Source: Colimorpha sp045639845 (GTDB lineage: Bacteria > Bacteroidota > Bacteroidia > Bacteroidales > P3). From it: a DNA stretch of 5,619 nucleotides. The translations under genes and the position numbers were made by a program. The notes beneath the pieces were generated by a model. It did no database searches and was not told the origin of the DNA. It saw nothing but the letters and a program-made list of their open reading frames with translations. Position 1 is the first letter of the stretch; every line of letters begins with the position of its first letter. Positions 1-5,026 of this stretch are shown in pieces. The stretch is from assembly GCA_045639845.1 (NCBI GenBank), contig JAZUDW010000082.1, positions 1 to 5,619 of the forward strand, given 5' to 3'.

Positions 1-362
1 CAAGTGCGCTGAGAGAGACTGAAAGTACCGTTAGCCATATCAATCATGGCCATACCTGCCATCTTGGGGTTAACGCCAACGCGCTGACTATTCCAATTAT
101 TAACAAGATCTTGACCAATAGCATAAGAAGCAGAATCTTCGAAACTAGAGAACTTTGCCTTCTGAGACTGGATAGAAGCGTCCAATGCAGATTTCACATT
201 AGAGAGTTCTTGCTGTAGCTGATCATAAGCCTCGGCTTTCTGCTTCAGTTCTAGGTAATAGGCCTCGGTCATTTTGGCCGTACCCTTCTTGATCGTGACG
301 CCTTGGGCAAAAACACCAGTTGCAAGGGCAAGGGTTGATACCAATACAACTATTTTTTTCAT
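1..362 (-). CDS. Exported FKBP-type peptidyl-prolyl cis-trans isomerase, N-terminal part (partial, 3' end outside window)
   Basis: The visible 120 residues begin at an ATG on the minus strand (362-360) and stay open to the window edge. They start with a clear signal peptide: MKK, a hydrophobic core (about residues 4-18) and an A-Q-G junction, with cleavage likely after Ala19. Residues about 31-70 are rich in E, K, Q and A and look helical or coiled. From about residue 75 (FEDSASYAIGQDLVNNW) the sequence resembles the FKBP N-terminal dimerisation domain of FkpA/Mip-type isomerases, which usually precedes a C-terminal catalytic FKBP domain. That catalytic domain would lie beyond position 1 and is not seen, so activity is inferred. 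The family speeds proline isomerisation and acts as a chaperone for exported proteins, here in the periplasm or outer envelope. It follows buk on the same strand, but a strong hairpin between them suggests a separate transcript. The family call is fairly firm; a non-catalytic FKBP_N-only protein cannot be excluded. Confidence 0.8.
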   Translation of the reverse strand, partial: MKKIVVLVSTLALATGVFAQGVTIKKGTAKMTEAYYLELKQKAEAYDQLQQELSNVKSALDASIQSQKAKFSSFEDSASYAIGQDLVNNWNSQRVGVNPKMAGMAMIDMANGTFSLSQRT

Positions 363-386
363 ATCTTTATAACTATAATGTAAAAA

Positions 387-394
387 CAAAATAA
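387..394 (-). promoter_or_regulatory. Possible -7 promoter element for the FKBP gene
   Basis: Read on the minus strand this is TTATTTTG, one mismatch from the Bacteroidota -7 consensus TAnnTTTG. It sits 24 bases upstream of the ATG, giving a short leader. A weak TTG-type -33 match lies about 18 bases further upstream, inside the left arm of the 417-453 hairpin. The surrounding DNA is very AT-rich, so a chance match is possible. Confidence 0.3.
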
Positions 395-416
395 AAATAA
401 AACGATAGATACCAAT

Positions 417-453
417 CACGTGCCCTCCACCCCGAACGGGTGCAAGGCACGTG
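417..453 (-). terminator. Hairpin between buk and the FKBP gene, probable buk terminator
   Basis: CACGTGCC (417-424) pairs perfectly with GGCACGTG (446-453). Inside, after a 3x3 internal loop, CACCC (428-432) pairs with GGGTG (438-442) around a 5-base loop. The structure begins 21 bases past the buk stop codon in the direction of transcription. It is followed by a T-rich stretch (TTTTATTTTTATTTTG on the minus strand), although this starts about 18 bases after the stem rather than immediately. This fits a factor-independent terminator of the loose kind seen in Bacteroidota. Because it also lies just upstream of the FKBP gene, a regulatory role there is an alternative. Confidence 0.55.
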
Positions 454-473
454 GACTGGACACTAATAATATA

Positions 474-1571
474 TTATTTATTATATTCTTTAATAGAAGC
501 TACTCCGTCGAGCACCTCTTTGCCGCAGATAGCCAGAGCGAGCATCTCATTTTCGCCCTTATATACCTTAACGGGAGCAATCCACTCGATGCGCTCGGTA
601 ATCTGAGCCATCCAAGGCTTGCTGTATGAGATACCGCCGGTGAGGAGTATAGCATCTACCTTACCGTTAACTACGGCAGCGAGACGGCTGATCTCGAGAG
701 CCACCTGATAGCAGAAAGCATCTACTAAGAGTTTGCACTTTTCGTCGCCAGCGATAGCACGTTTCTCAACTTCATAGGCATCGTTGGTGCCGAGATAAGC
801 AACGAAACCACCTTCGGCGGTGATCATCTTCTTGATCTGAGCCATATCATATTTGCCGCTGAAGCATACCTCTACGAGTTTGCTGGCATTGATGGAGCCG
901 GCACGAGTAGGAGAGAATGCACCGAGACCACAAAGGGCACGGTTCACTTCAACACAACGGCCGTGCTGATGCACACCAACAGAAACGCCACCACCCATGT
1001 GGGCGATGATAAGGTTGAGGTCTTCGTAACGTTTGCCCACCTCGCGAGCATAGAGCTTGGCGGTCATCTTCTGATTGAGGCAATGCCAAATAACACCTTC
1101 ACGAGAAGGATCGAGGTCGAACTCAGGGTGGCCGGTGATTTTTGCGTATTCTGGACGTTCGTCAACAATACCGGGGTCAGCGATGTAAGCTGCATCAAGG
1201 CCTATCTCATTGGCAATAGAGTCAGAGATCAAGGCACCGAGGTTGCAAGCGTGTTTGCCCTGGATACCCTCGTGGCAAGCCTGCTTCATAGCTTCATTTA
1301 CTCTATATACACCGGATTCGCAAGGACGAGTGAGACCGCCACGGCCAACAACGATAGCAAGTTCGTCTGTACCAACATCGTGACGTTTCAACATATCGAG
1401 GATTGCGCCTTTACGATAGTCAAACTGATCGGCAACTTCTTTATATTGCTGAATCTCTTCGATAGGGTGCGAAAGGTTCTCGGTAAAAACTTCGTTTTCG
1501 CCCTCATAAATAGCAGCCTTGGTGGAAGTAGCACCAGGGTTGATAACGAGCGTGAATCTTTTAGTACTCAT
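474..1571 (-). CDS. buk: Butyrate kinase (butyrate + ATP to butyryl phosphate, reversible)
   Basis: The 365-residue protein is of usual family length and belongs to the acetate/butyrate kinase branch of the ASKHA fold. Visible motifs are NPGATSTK (11-18, first phosphate-binding loop), VGRGG (75-79), HACNLGA (108-114), an acetokinase-type segment IIAHMGGGVSVG (188-199), GLGAFSPTRAG (215-225) and the adenosine-binding TGGISYSKPW (311-320). In the cytoplasm it makes ATP from butyryl phosphate or activates butyrate; branched-chain acyl phosphates are possible substrates. The ATG at 1571-1569 was chosen because the motif-bearing sequence starts there (MSTKRFTLVINPG). A 17-residue extension upstream would need a TTG start and would place the start codon over the predicted promoter. 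The usual partner, phosphotransbutyrylase (ptb), is not next to it in this window: upstream there is about 540 bases without a convincing gene. A promoter element and a terminator-like hairpin flank it, so it is probably transcribed alone. Confidence 0.95.
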   Translation of the reverse strand: MSTKRFTLVINPGATSTKAAIYEGENEVFTENLSHPIEEIQQYKEVADQFDYRKGAILDMLKRHDVGTDELAIVVGRGGLTRPCESGVYRVNEAMKQACHEGIQGKHACNLGALISDSIANEIGLDAAYIADPGIVDERPEYAKITGHPEFDLDPSREGVIWHCLNQKMTAKLYAREVGKRYEDLNLIIAHMGGGVSVGVHQHGRCVEVNRALCGLGAFSPTRAGSINASKLVEVCFSGKYDMAQIKKMITAEGGFVAYLGTNDAYEVEKRAIAGDEKCKLLVDAFCYQVALEISRLAAVVNGKVDAILLTGGISYSKPWMAQITERIEWIAPVKVYKGENEMLALAICGKEVLDGVASIKEYNK

Positions 1572-1580
1572 AAAAATATT

Positions 1581-1588
1581 TATCTTTG
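1581..1588 (+). promoter_or_regulatory. Orphan consensus -7 element on the plus strand
   Basis: TATCTTTG is an exact match to TAnnTTTG, with a TTTA at 1559-1562 as a weak -33 candidate. It points away from buk into the AT-rich gap, and no gene starts within 500 bases downstream. It lies in the buk leader region and would oppose the buk promoter at 1620-1627. It could drive a small RNA or a long leader for the gene at 2115, or be a chance match in AT-rich DNA. Confidence 0.25.
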
Positions 1589-1619
1589 ATATTAATTTTA
1601 TACACTTTAAAAAGTTCAG

Positions 1620-1627
1620 CAAAATTA
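1620..1627 (-). promoter_or_regulatory. Probable buk promoter (-7 element)
   Basis: On the minus strand this reads TAATTTTG, an exact match to the Bacteroidota -7 consensus TAnnTTTG. Transcription would start a few bases downstream and give a leader of about 40 bases before the buk ATG. No good -33 TTTG is seen at the expected spacing; the closest is a TTTCTG-like stretch at about 1645-1651. Confidence 0.45.
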
Positions 1628-2003
1628 CACTTTTTTTTCCAATTACAGAAATTTATTTTCAAACAAACAACGCAATCGAAGACTTAATCTGTTGATAACT
1701 TCACATACAACTATTATTCAACAAGATACATATTAATAAAAAAAAGCACATTAAACGTTGACCCAAACAGCTGCAAACCCATGAATCTAAACACATGATG
1801 AGTTGCAAAAAGGGTACTATACCAAGACATCCTATAATCGAAGTACACGTACGATTTTTCAAAAAAAACATACACATCTCTTTCCACAATAGGTTCGTCC
1901 TGGATTCGTCATGATTCCAATTGGGTTTTATTACTCGGACATAATATTAAAGACATGCTACAGTAACTTCATCAAAAAAAAAATTTACGTAAAAAAAAAA
2001 ATG
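1628..2003. other. AT-rich intergenic gap without a convincing gene
   Basis: This stretch is strongly AT-rich with several A runs (for example ten A at 1974-1983 and eleven A at 1991-2001). An open frame of about 62 codons on the minus strand (1701-1889) needs a TTG start and encodes an odd Cys-rich hydrophobic peptide; I do not regard it as a gene. I looked for a phosphotransbutyrylase or its remains, a tRNA and a riboswitch-like fold and saw none. A 10-base perfect palindrome TTTACGTAAA (1984-1993) lies just upstream of the promoter at 2004 and could be a regulator site. Confidence 0.6.
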
Positions 2004-2011
2004 TATATTTG
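2004..2011 (+). promoter_or_regulatory. Probable promoter (-7 element) of the LURP-one-like gene
   Basis: TATATTTG matches TAnnTTTG exactly and lies 103 bases upstream of the ATG at 2115, implying a leader of close to 100 bases. It is preceded by long A tracts (1974-1983 and 1991-2001), which may act as UP-like or bent DNA. No clear -33 TTTG is seen. The leader has no strong Shine-Dalgarno site; only an AAGAGAAA stretch precedes the start codon. Confidence 0.5.
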
Positions 2012-2114
2012 CAACAAAAAGACCAAGATTATTTTAAGACAATACTTAGTAATTATCTGTTGATAATAAATAGGTTTTGAAACAATAATGAACTACCAAT
2101 AAAAGAGAAAAAAA

Positions 2115-2687
2115 ATGGATACTAACAGACTTCTAGAACAGAACACTCTTGTTGTGCAAGAAAAGGTAACCATGTTTGCCAACAGCTACACACTATTCGA
2201 CAACGACGAACAAATAGTGGGGTCCATGAGAGAACACAGGAGCATCTGGCGTTTCCTTATCAAACGCGCTTTTGCTCCGTTTAAAGTTACTTGCTTTGAT
2301 GCCGAAGAACGTCCGATAGCCACCTTAAGCAAGAAATGGGCTTTCTTAGCACCACACTACACGATTACAGACTGCAATGGAATGGTGCTGGGTTCTATAC
2401 GGAGCAAGGTAACACTAGTGAAACCGAAAGCCGACTTGTTTGACAACAGTGGTAATCCGATAGGTTCAATGGAGGGAGACTGGACAGCATGGGATTTTAA
2501 GATTTTGGATCGAAACGGAGATTCGCTGGCAACCATCAATAAAGAGTTCAACGGCTTTATCAAAGAAATGTTTACAACTGCCGACAAATACCGTATTTCC
2601 ATCAACCCCATGGTTAAAGATAGCAAACTTCGTATGACAATCCTCTTCACCGCCTGTGCTATCGACATGATATTGAAAGAGAACTAG
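2115..2687 (+). CDS. LURP-one-related / phospholipid-scramblase-like protein
   Basis: The 190-residue protein resembles the LURP-one-related (LOR)/scramblase fold, a closed beta barrel around a hydrophobic C-terminal helix. The sequence shows repeated hairpin units, each a strand, a D-x-x-G-type turn and a strand ending in small residues: YTLFDNDEQIVGSM (25-38), FKVTCFDAEERPIATL (56-71), YTITDCNGMVLGSI (82-95), ADLFDNSGNPIGSM (106-119) and FKILDRNGDSLATI (128-141). The final segment, about 171-187 (KLRMTILFTACAIDMIL), is hydrophobic and matches the buried helix expected of the fold. There is no signal peptide, so it is probably cytoplasmic or loosely membrane-associated. The biochemical role of bacterial members is not established, and I do not infer scramblase activity. 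It is the only plus-strand gene here, has its own promoter and converges on the DUF1905 gene. The ATG at 2115 is followed by a full-length family-like N terminus (NTLVVQEK), and the frame ends in tandem stops TAGTAG. Confidence 0.75.
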   Translation: MDTNRLLEQNTLVVQEKVTMFANSYTLFDNDEQIVGSMREHRSIWRFLIKRAFAPFKVTCFDAEERPIATLSKKWAFLAPHYTITDCNGMVLGSIRSKVTLVKPKADLFDNSGNPIGSMEGDWTAWDFKILDRNGDSLATINKEFNGFIKEMFTTADKYRISINPMVKDSKLRMTILFTACAIDMILKEN

Positions 2688-2934
2688 TAGATTGTTGGAG
2701 AAACGATTTATTGATAATCAAACAAGAAACCACCGAAAATAAGTGCTGAGCAGTATCATCTTGCCCTTGTTCGCTAAGAAAAGGAGTTACCGTTCAGCCC
2801 TTATTCAGGGGGGGAACAAAAAAAAACTCAAAATAACGAACAGACCCAACTAGTAACAAAGTCATAGCCCTATTGAGTTATTCTTATATTAGGTCCATCA
2901 CACAAGAAGCCAGGAACGAGTTGGCACCTACGAT

Positions 2935-2961
2935 AAACAGAATGACATCTGTTTGTTTTTA
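2935..2961 (+). terminator. Hairpin with T-rich tail between convergent genes
   Basis: AAACAGA (2935-2941) pairs perfectly with TCTGTTT (2948-2954) around a 6-base loop, and GTTTTTAC follows at once. This fits a factor-independent terminator for the plus-strand gene ending at 2687, although it is about 250 bases past that stop. On the other strand it lies about 30 bases beyond the DUF1905 stop and could serve that transcript too. The stem is AT-rich and only moderately stable. The rest of 2688-2984 shows no gene; it contains a run of seven G (2808-2814) and of nine A (2818-2826). Confidence 0.4.
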
Positions 2962-2984
2962 CTTGGCTTCCATTTCTAAGCGAA

Positions 2985-3260
2985 TCATGATTTGCGTTCT
3001 TGCAATGTCACCTCAACAAGATCGCCTGGCTGTTTGCCAATAGCTTTTCTGATGTCTTTACGAATGCCAACAATATGGCCAGGCGTTCCCATGCGACAGA
3101 GTTGACCATCGTAAGGATGGCCGTCAAAGGTCACATGAACCCTCACCCTACCCTTTCCGAATTCCGTCTTCACATCGTAGGGAAACTCAATGTAGGCTGC
3201 ATCCATATCACCCACCGATACAATCCTAGCTGTAAAAGAGTATATATTATCATTCATCAT
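2985..3260 (-). CDS. Small DUF1905-family protein, overlapping the end of hydE
   Basis: The 91-residue protein has the DUF1905 pattern: an F-x-A-R-I opening strand (9-13), AAYIEFPYDV (21-30), FGKGRVRVHVTFDGHPYDG (34-52, the fg-kgrv-V---dG-p--g core), a G-H-x-V-G-I strand followed by RKDIRKAIGKQPGD (67-80), and VEVTL (82-86). Members are small beta-barrel-like proteins, alone or fused to other domains, without a settled biochemical role; I give no function. The start is ATG at 3260 or the next ATG at 3257. A TTG at 3263 would also fit the frame but is less likely. The gene begins inside the last codons of hydE (11-base overlap from 3260, 8 from 3257), so the two are very probably co-transcribed and translationally coupled. 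No signal peptide or membrane segment is visible. The name is supported mainly by the G-K-G-R-V and R-K-x-I-x-K-A-I-G-x-x-x-G-D motifs. Confidence 0.8.
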   Translation of the reverse strand: MMNDNIYSFTARIVSVGDMDAAYIEFPYDVKTEFGKGRVRVHVTFDGHPYDGQLCRMGTPGHIVGIRKDIRKAIGKQPGDLVEVTLQERKS

Positions 3261-4335
3261 CAACCGTATTTGAATGTTCTCCTATTTTTTTGACTTCAAG
3301 AAAAGCCTTTGAGTCCCCCCATTCGTCGTAAAGAATCTCGTGTCCTATAGTAGCCAACTGCCGATCGAGGGTCGAACCACAACAACGTGAGGTCTCGTCT
3401 GCACAATGCTTGTTGGGATAGATAGAATAGCTATCTAGATAGGTATCGGGCGACAGATTTGGCATAATGACGTTGGCACCCGCCTGGATGGCCAAGAGCC
3501 GCCCGTTGGGCACCAAAGTCTGATTGGCTGTAGCCGACACCATATTGATCTCAGGCATCATAATTCGCAAAACGGCAATCATGCGAAGAGTGAGTCCTAC
3601 CCTTTCTTCCACACTAGGGATAGACTCTCTATACTGCCATAAAGGAGTATCTGGATGCGGAATGAAAGGACCCATACCCACCATAGCCAACTGCGACGAC
3701 TGAAAAAAGAGCAGATCATCGGCCAGATGATGCACCGTCTGGAAAGGAAGACCCACCATCACCCCCGACCCCGTCTGATAGCCTATCTTCTTGAGACTAT
3801 CCAGACAACGAAGCCGACGATCGAAGGAATGGTTGTCATCATGTGGATGTATCTTATAGTACAACTCGCGGTTGGAGGTCTCAATACGAAGCAGATACCG
3901 ATGGGCACCCGCATCAAACCACTGACGATATACATCATCGGTCTGCTCTCCACAAGAGAGGGTGATGCCGAGTGTACCATGAGAGAGTGCTTTGATGGCC
4001 TTCACTAGACGGGTAATGCTGTCGGTGAAAGCACGGTCCGAACGTTCGCCACATTGTATAGCCACACTGCCATAGTGGAGTTCCATAGCCTGCCGAGCAC
4101 ATGAGAGAACCTCTTGGTCGGTCATCGTGTAGCGCAAAGCACGGTTGTTGTGGCTTCGTAGGCCACAGTAGAAACAATCCTTAGTACACACACTGCTGTA
4201 TTCGATAAGGCCGCGTAGGTGCACCTTGTTGTCAAGATAGTGCAACTTGGTAGCAAGTGCGCGGTCAAGTAGCTGGTCATAAGCACCGCCTTGTGTCGAG
4301 AGTAACATCACAATATCGTCGTGAGAAAGCATCAT
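3250..4335 (-). CDS. hydE: [FeFe]-hydrogenase H-cluster radical SAM maturase HydE
   Basis: The 361-residue protein is the usual length for HydE. It is a radical S-adenosylmethionine enzyme: the cluster motif C-x3-C-x2-C is C50-C54-C57 within EYSSVCTKDCFYCGLR. Further family signatures are RGLIEYS (41-47), HNNRALRYT (62-70), GAHRYLLRIETSNRELYYKIHP (143-164), GSGVMVGLPFQT (189-200), GMGPFIPHPDTPLW (220-233) and AGANVIMPNLSPDTYLDSYSIYPNK (285-309). In known systems HydE works with HydG and HydF in the cytoplasm to build the diiron subcluster of [FeFe] hydrogenase. The optional second cluster site near the C terminus, C-x7-C-x2-C in the Thermotoga enzyme, appears here as C311, C318 and C319, with Thr at the third position, so a complete site is absent. 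That cluster is not considered essential. The ATG at 4335 (second ATG at 4332) gives a full N terminus. HydF, HydG and the hydrogenase are not in the window. A consensus promoter lies about 100 bases upstream. Confidence 0.93.
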   Translation of the reverse strand: MMLSHDDIVMLLSTQGGAYDQLLDRALATKLHYLDNKVHLRGLIEYSSVCTKDCFYCGLRSHNNRALRYTMTDQEVLSCARQAMELHYGSVAIQCGERSDRAFTDSITRLVKAIKALSHGTLGITLSCGEQTDDVYRQWFDAGAHRYLLRIETSNRELYYKIHPHDDNHSFDRRLRCLDSLKKIGYQTGSGVMVGLPFQTVHHLADDLLFFQSSQLAMVGMGPFIPHPDTPLWQYRESIPSVEERVGLTLRMIAVLRIMMPEINMVSATANQTLVPNGRLLAIQAGANVIMPNLSPDTYLDSYSIYPNKHCADETSRCCGSTLDRQLATIGHEILYDEWGDSKAFLEVKKIGEHSNTVDDE

Positions 4336-4417
4336 AACACATCCAATAGTTTACAAGTGACTTTTTAATTCTAATACGTTCAACTTCAACCTGCCAAGAT
4401 GAGGTACCAGTCCCCAA

Positions 4418-4441
4418 CTTCGCAAGATTAATTTTGCAAAG
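4418..4441. promoter_or_regulatory. 24-base imperfect palindrome over the hydE promoter, possible operator
   Basis: CTTCGCAAGATT (4418-4429) mirrors AATTTTGCAAAG (4430-4441): 10 of 12 base pairs match, with mismatches at 4421/4438 and 4426/4433. The core reads GCAA-n-ATTAAT-n-TTGC. It overlaps the downstream half of the -7 element and the expected transcription start, where a bound dimeric regulator would block the promoter. The match could be chance in AT-rich DNA; position is the main argument. Confidence 0.35.
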
Positions 4442-4444
4442 ATA
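4437..4444 (-). promoter_or_regulatory. Probable promoter (-7 element) of hydE
   Basis: On the minus strand this reads TATCTTTG, an exact match to TAnnTTTG and among the commonest forms in Bacteroidota. It gives a leader of about 95 bases before the hydE ATG. No clear TTTG -33 element is seen 19-21 bases further upstream. The leader (4336-4430) shows no recognisable riboswitch. Confidence 0.5.
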
Positions 4445-4556
4445 AGAATTTTTTCTTATTTAGATACTATTATTCTTCATCTTTCTAGGTAAGTGATGAA
4501 AAAAAAAGTTGGAACACTATAGTTTGACAACTTGACACACTTTTACTTATTCTCCG

Positions 4557-4710
4557 TTTTGCTTGCTCCGCTGCGCAATCCTTTCGGACCATTATCGAAG
4601 TCCACAGGACTTCTTCATCTTGTTGGCTATTTTGAAGTTGTTCCTCAACCACATAGCCCGCTATGCACTCTCGTCTCAACTCCAAAATATCTCAACAATC
4701 TAAAGCAAAA
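4557..4710. repeat. Hairpin-rich intergenic element bounded by inverted repeats
   Basis: TTTTGCTT (4557-4564) and AAGCAAAA (4703-4710) are perfect inverted repeats enclosing 154 bases. Inside are a perfect hairpin GAAGTCC-aca-GGACTTC (4597-4613) and an imperfect long stem: TTGTTG and ATTTTGAAGTTG (4620-4625, 4629-4640) pair with CAACTCCAAAAT and CAACAA (4677-4688, 4693-4698), one mismatch and a small bulge. A CATAGC-GG-GCTATG palindrome (minus-strand reading, 4652-4665) sits at the tip. A 7-base direct repeat ACTTATT flanks it (4545-4551 and 4748-4754) and might be a target duplication. Short open frames run through on both strands (minus 4485-4685, plus 4532-4771), with no family I recognise. 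It looks like a small non-autonomous mobile repeat (MITE- or REP-like) or a structured RNA; multicopy status cannot be judged here. Confidence 0.45.
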
Positions 4711-4968
4711 TCGTACTACCCGAAGGTCAGCAACCGAAATGTTGCAAACTTATTATTTCATCACTACTTAATCTGACGGTATTTCTGTAGGGGGATAGAA
4801 GTTGTTCTGTCCATAAAATAAAGGTACGCCCGCACATGTATTATAATTACGCAGCAGGCTGCAGATGTTGCCACAAGCTGCTGCAGGGAATATTGGAGCC
4901 CGCAGCTGGCAGTGACACAGCGGGTCACAATGTCAGATGCACCATATTTGTCACACTGATGTAATCGA
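4711..4968. other. Gene-free stretch with short GC-rich hairpins
   Basis: I see no gene here. GCAGCAG (4851-4857) pairs with CTGCTGC (4878-4884). CCCGC (4899-4903) pairs with GCGGG (4920-4924), mutually exclusive with GTGAC (4912-4916) pairing with GTCAC (4924-4928). The two pairings share one arm, so they could be alternative folds, but each is only 5 bp. The composition between about 4850 and 4930 is clearly more GC-rich than the neighbouring gap DNA, so it may be the remains of a lost gene or of a repeat. Confidence 0.35.
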
Positions 4969-5004
4969 GTATCGGCATAGCATACCTATTTGCCATGCCG
5001 GTAC
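4969..5004 (-). terminator. Stem-loop downstream of the AtoE-like gene, possible terminator
   Basis: GTATCGGCAT (4969-4978) is complementary to ATGCCGGTAC (4995-5004) at nine of ten positions, with a 16-base loop. In the transcript direction of the AtoE-like gene the stem begins 22 bases past the stop codon. No T tract follows, so it is either a non-canonical terminator or a 3' stabilising hairpin. Confidence 0.4.
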
Positions 5005-5026
5005 TTTCTGAAGTTTCATACGATGA

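Noticed and set aside
963..1589. Long plus-strand open frame opposite buk (208 codons)
   Set aside because: It is antisense to a gene with clear butyrate kinase motifs; the translation has no recognisable domain and reads as a shadow of buk codon usage.
1572..1622. N-terminal extension of butyrate kinase by 17 residues
   Set aside because: It would use a TTG start overlapping the predicted promoter; family similarity begins at the ATG at 1571.
1701..1889. 62-codon minus-strand open frame in the buk upstream gap
   Set aside because: It needs a TTG start, encodes a Cys-rich hydrophobic peptide of biased composition, and lies in very AT-rich DNA with no promoter suited to it.
1890..1930. GGTTCG and GGATTCG stretches resembling a tRNA T-loop
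   Set aside because: No acceptor, D or anticodon stems can be placed around them.
1687..2066. Identical 12-base direct repeat ATCTGTTGATAA at 1687-1698 and 2055-2066
   Set aside because: One such pair is expected by chance in a window of this length and composition, and nothing between the copies suggests an insertion.
2808..2826. Runs of seven G and nine A, considered as a phase-variable tract
   Set aside because: They lie between convergent genes, outside any promoter or coding frame, so slippage has no evident target.
2906..2970. GAAGCCA/TGGCTTC inverted repeat considered as a terminator
   Set aside because: The 51-base loop makes it weak; the compact hairpin at 2935-2954 inside it is a better candidate.
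4485..4771. Short open frames on both strands through the hairpin-rich element
   Set aside because: No family recognised; both frames follow the inverted repeats, and openness on both strands is more likely a by-product of the repeat than coding.
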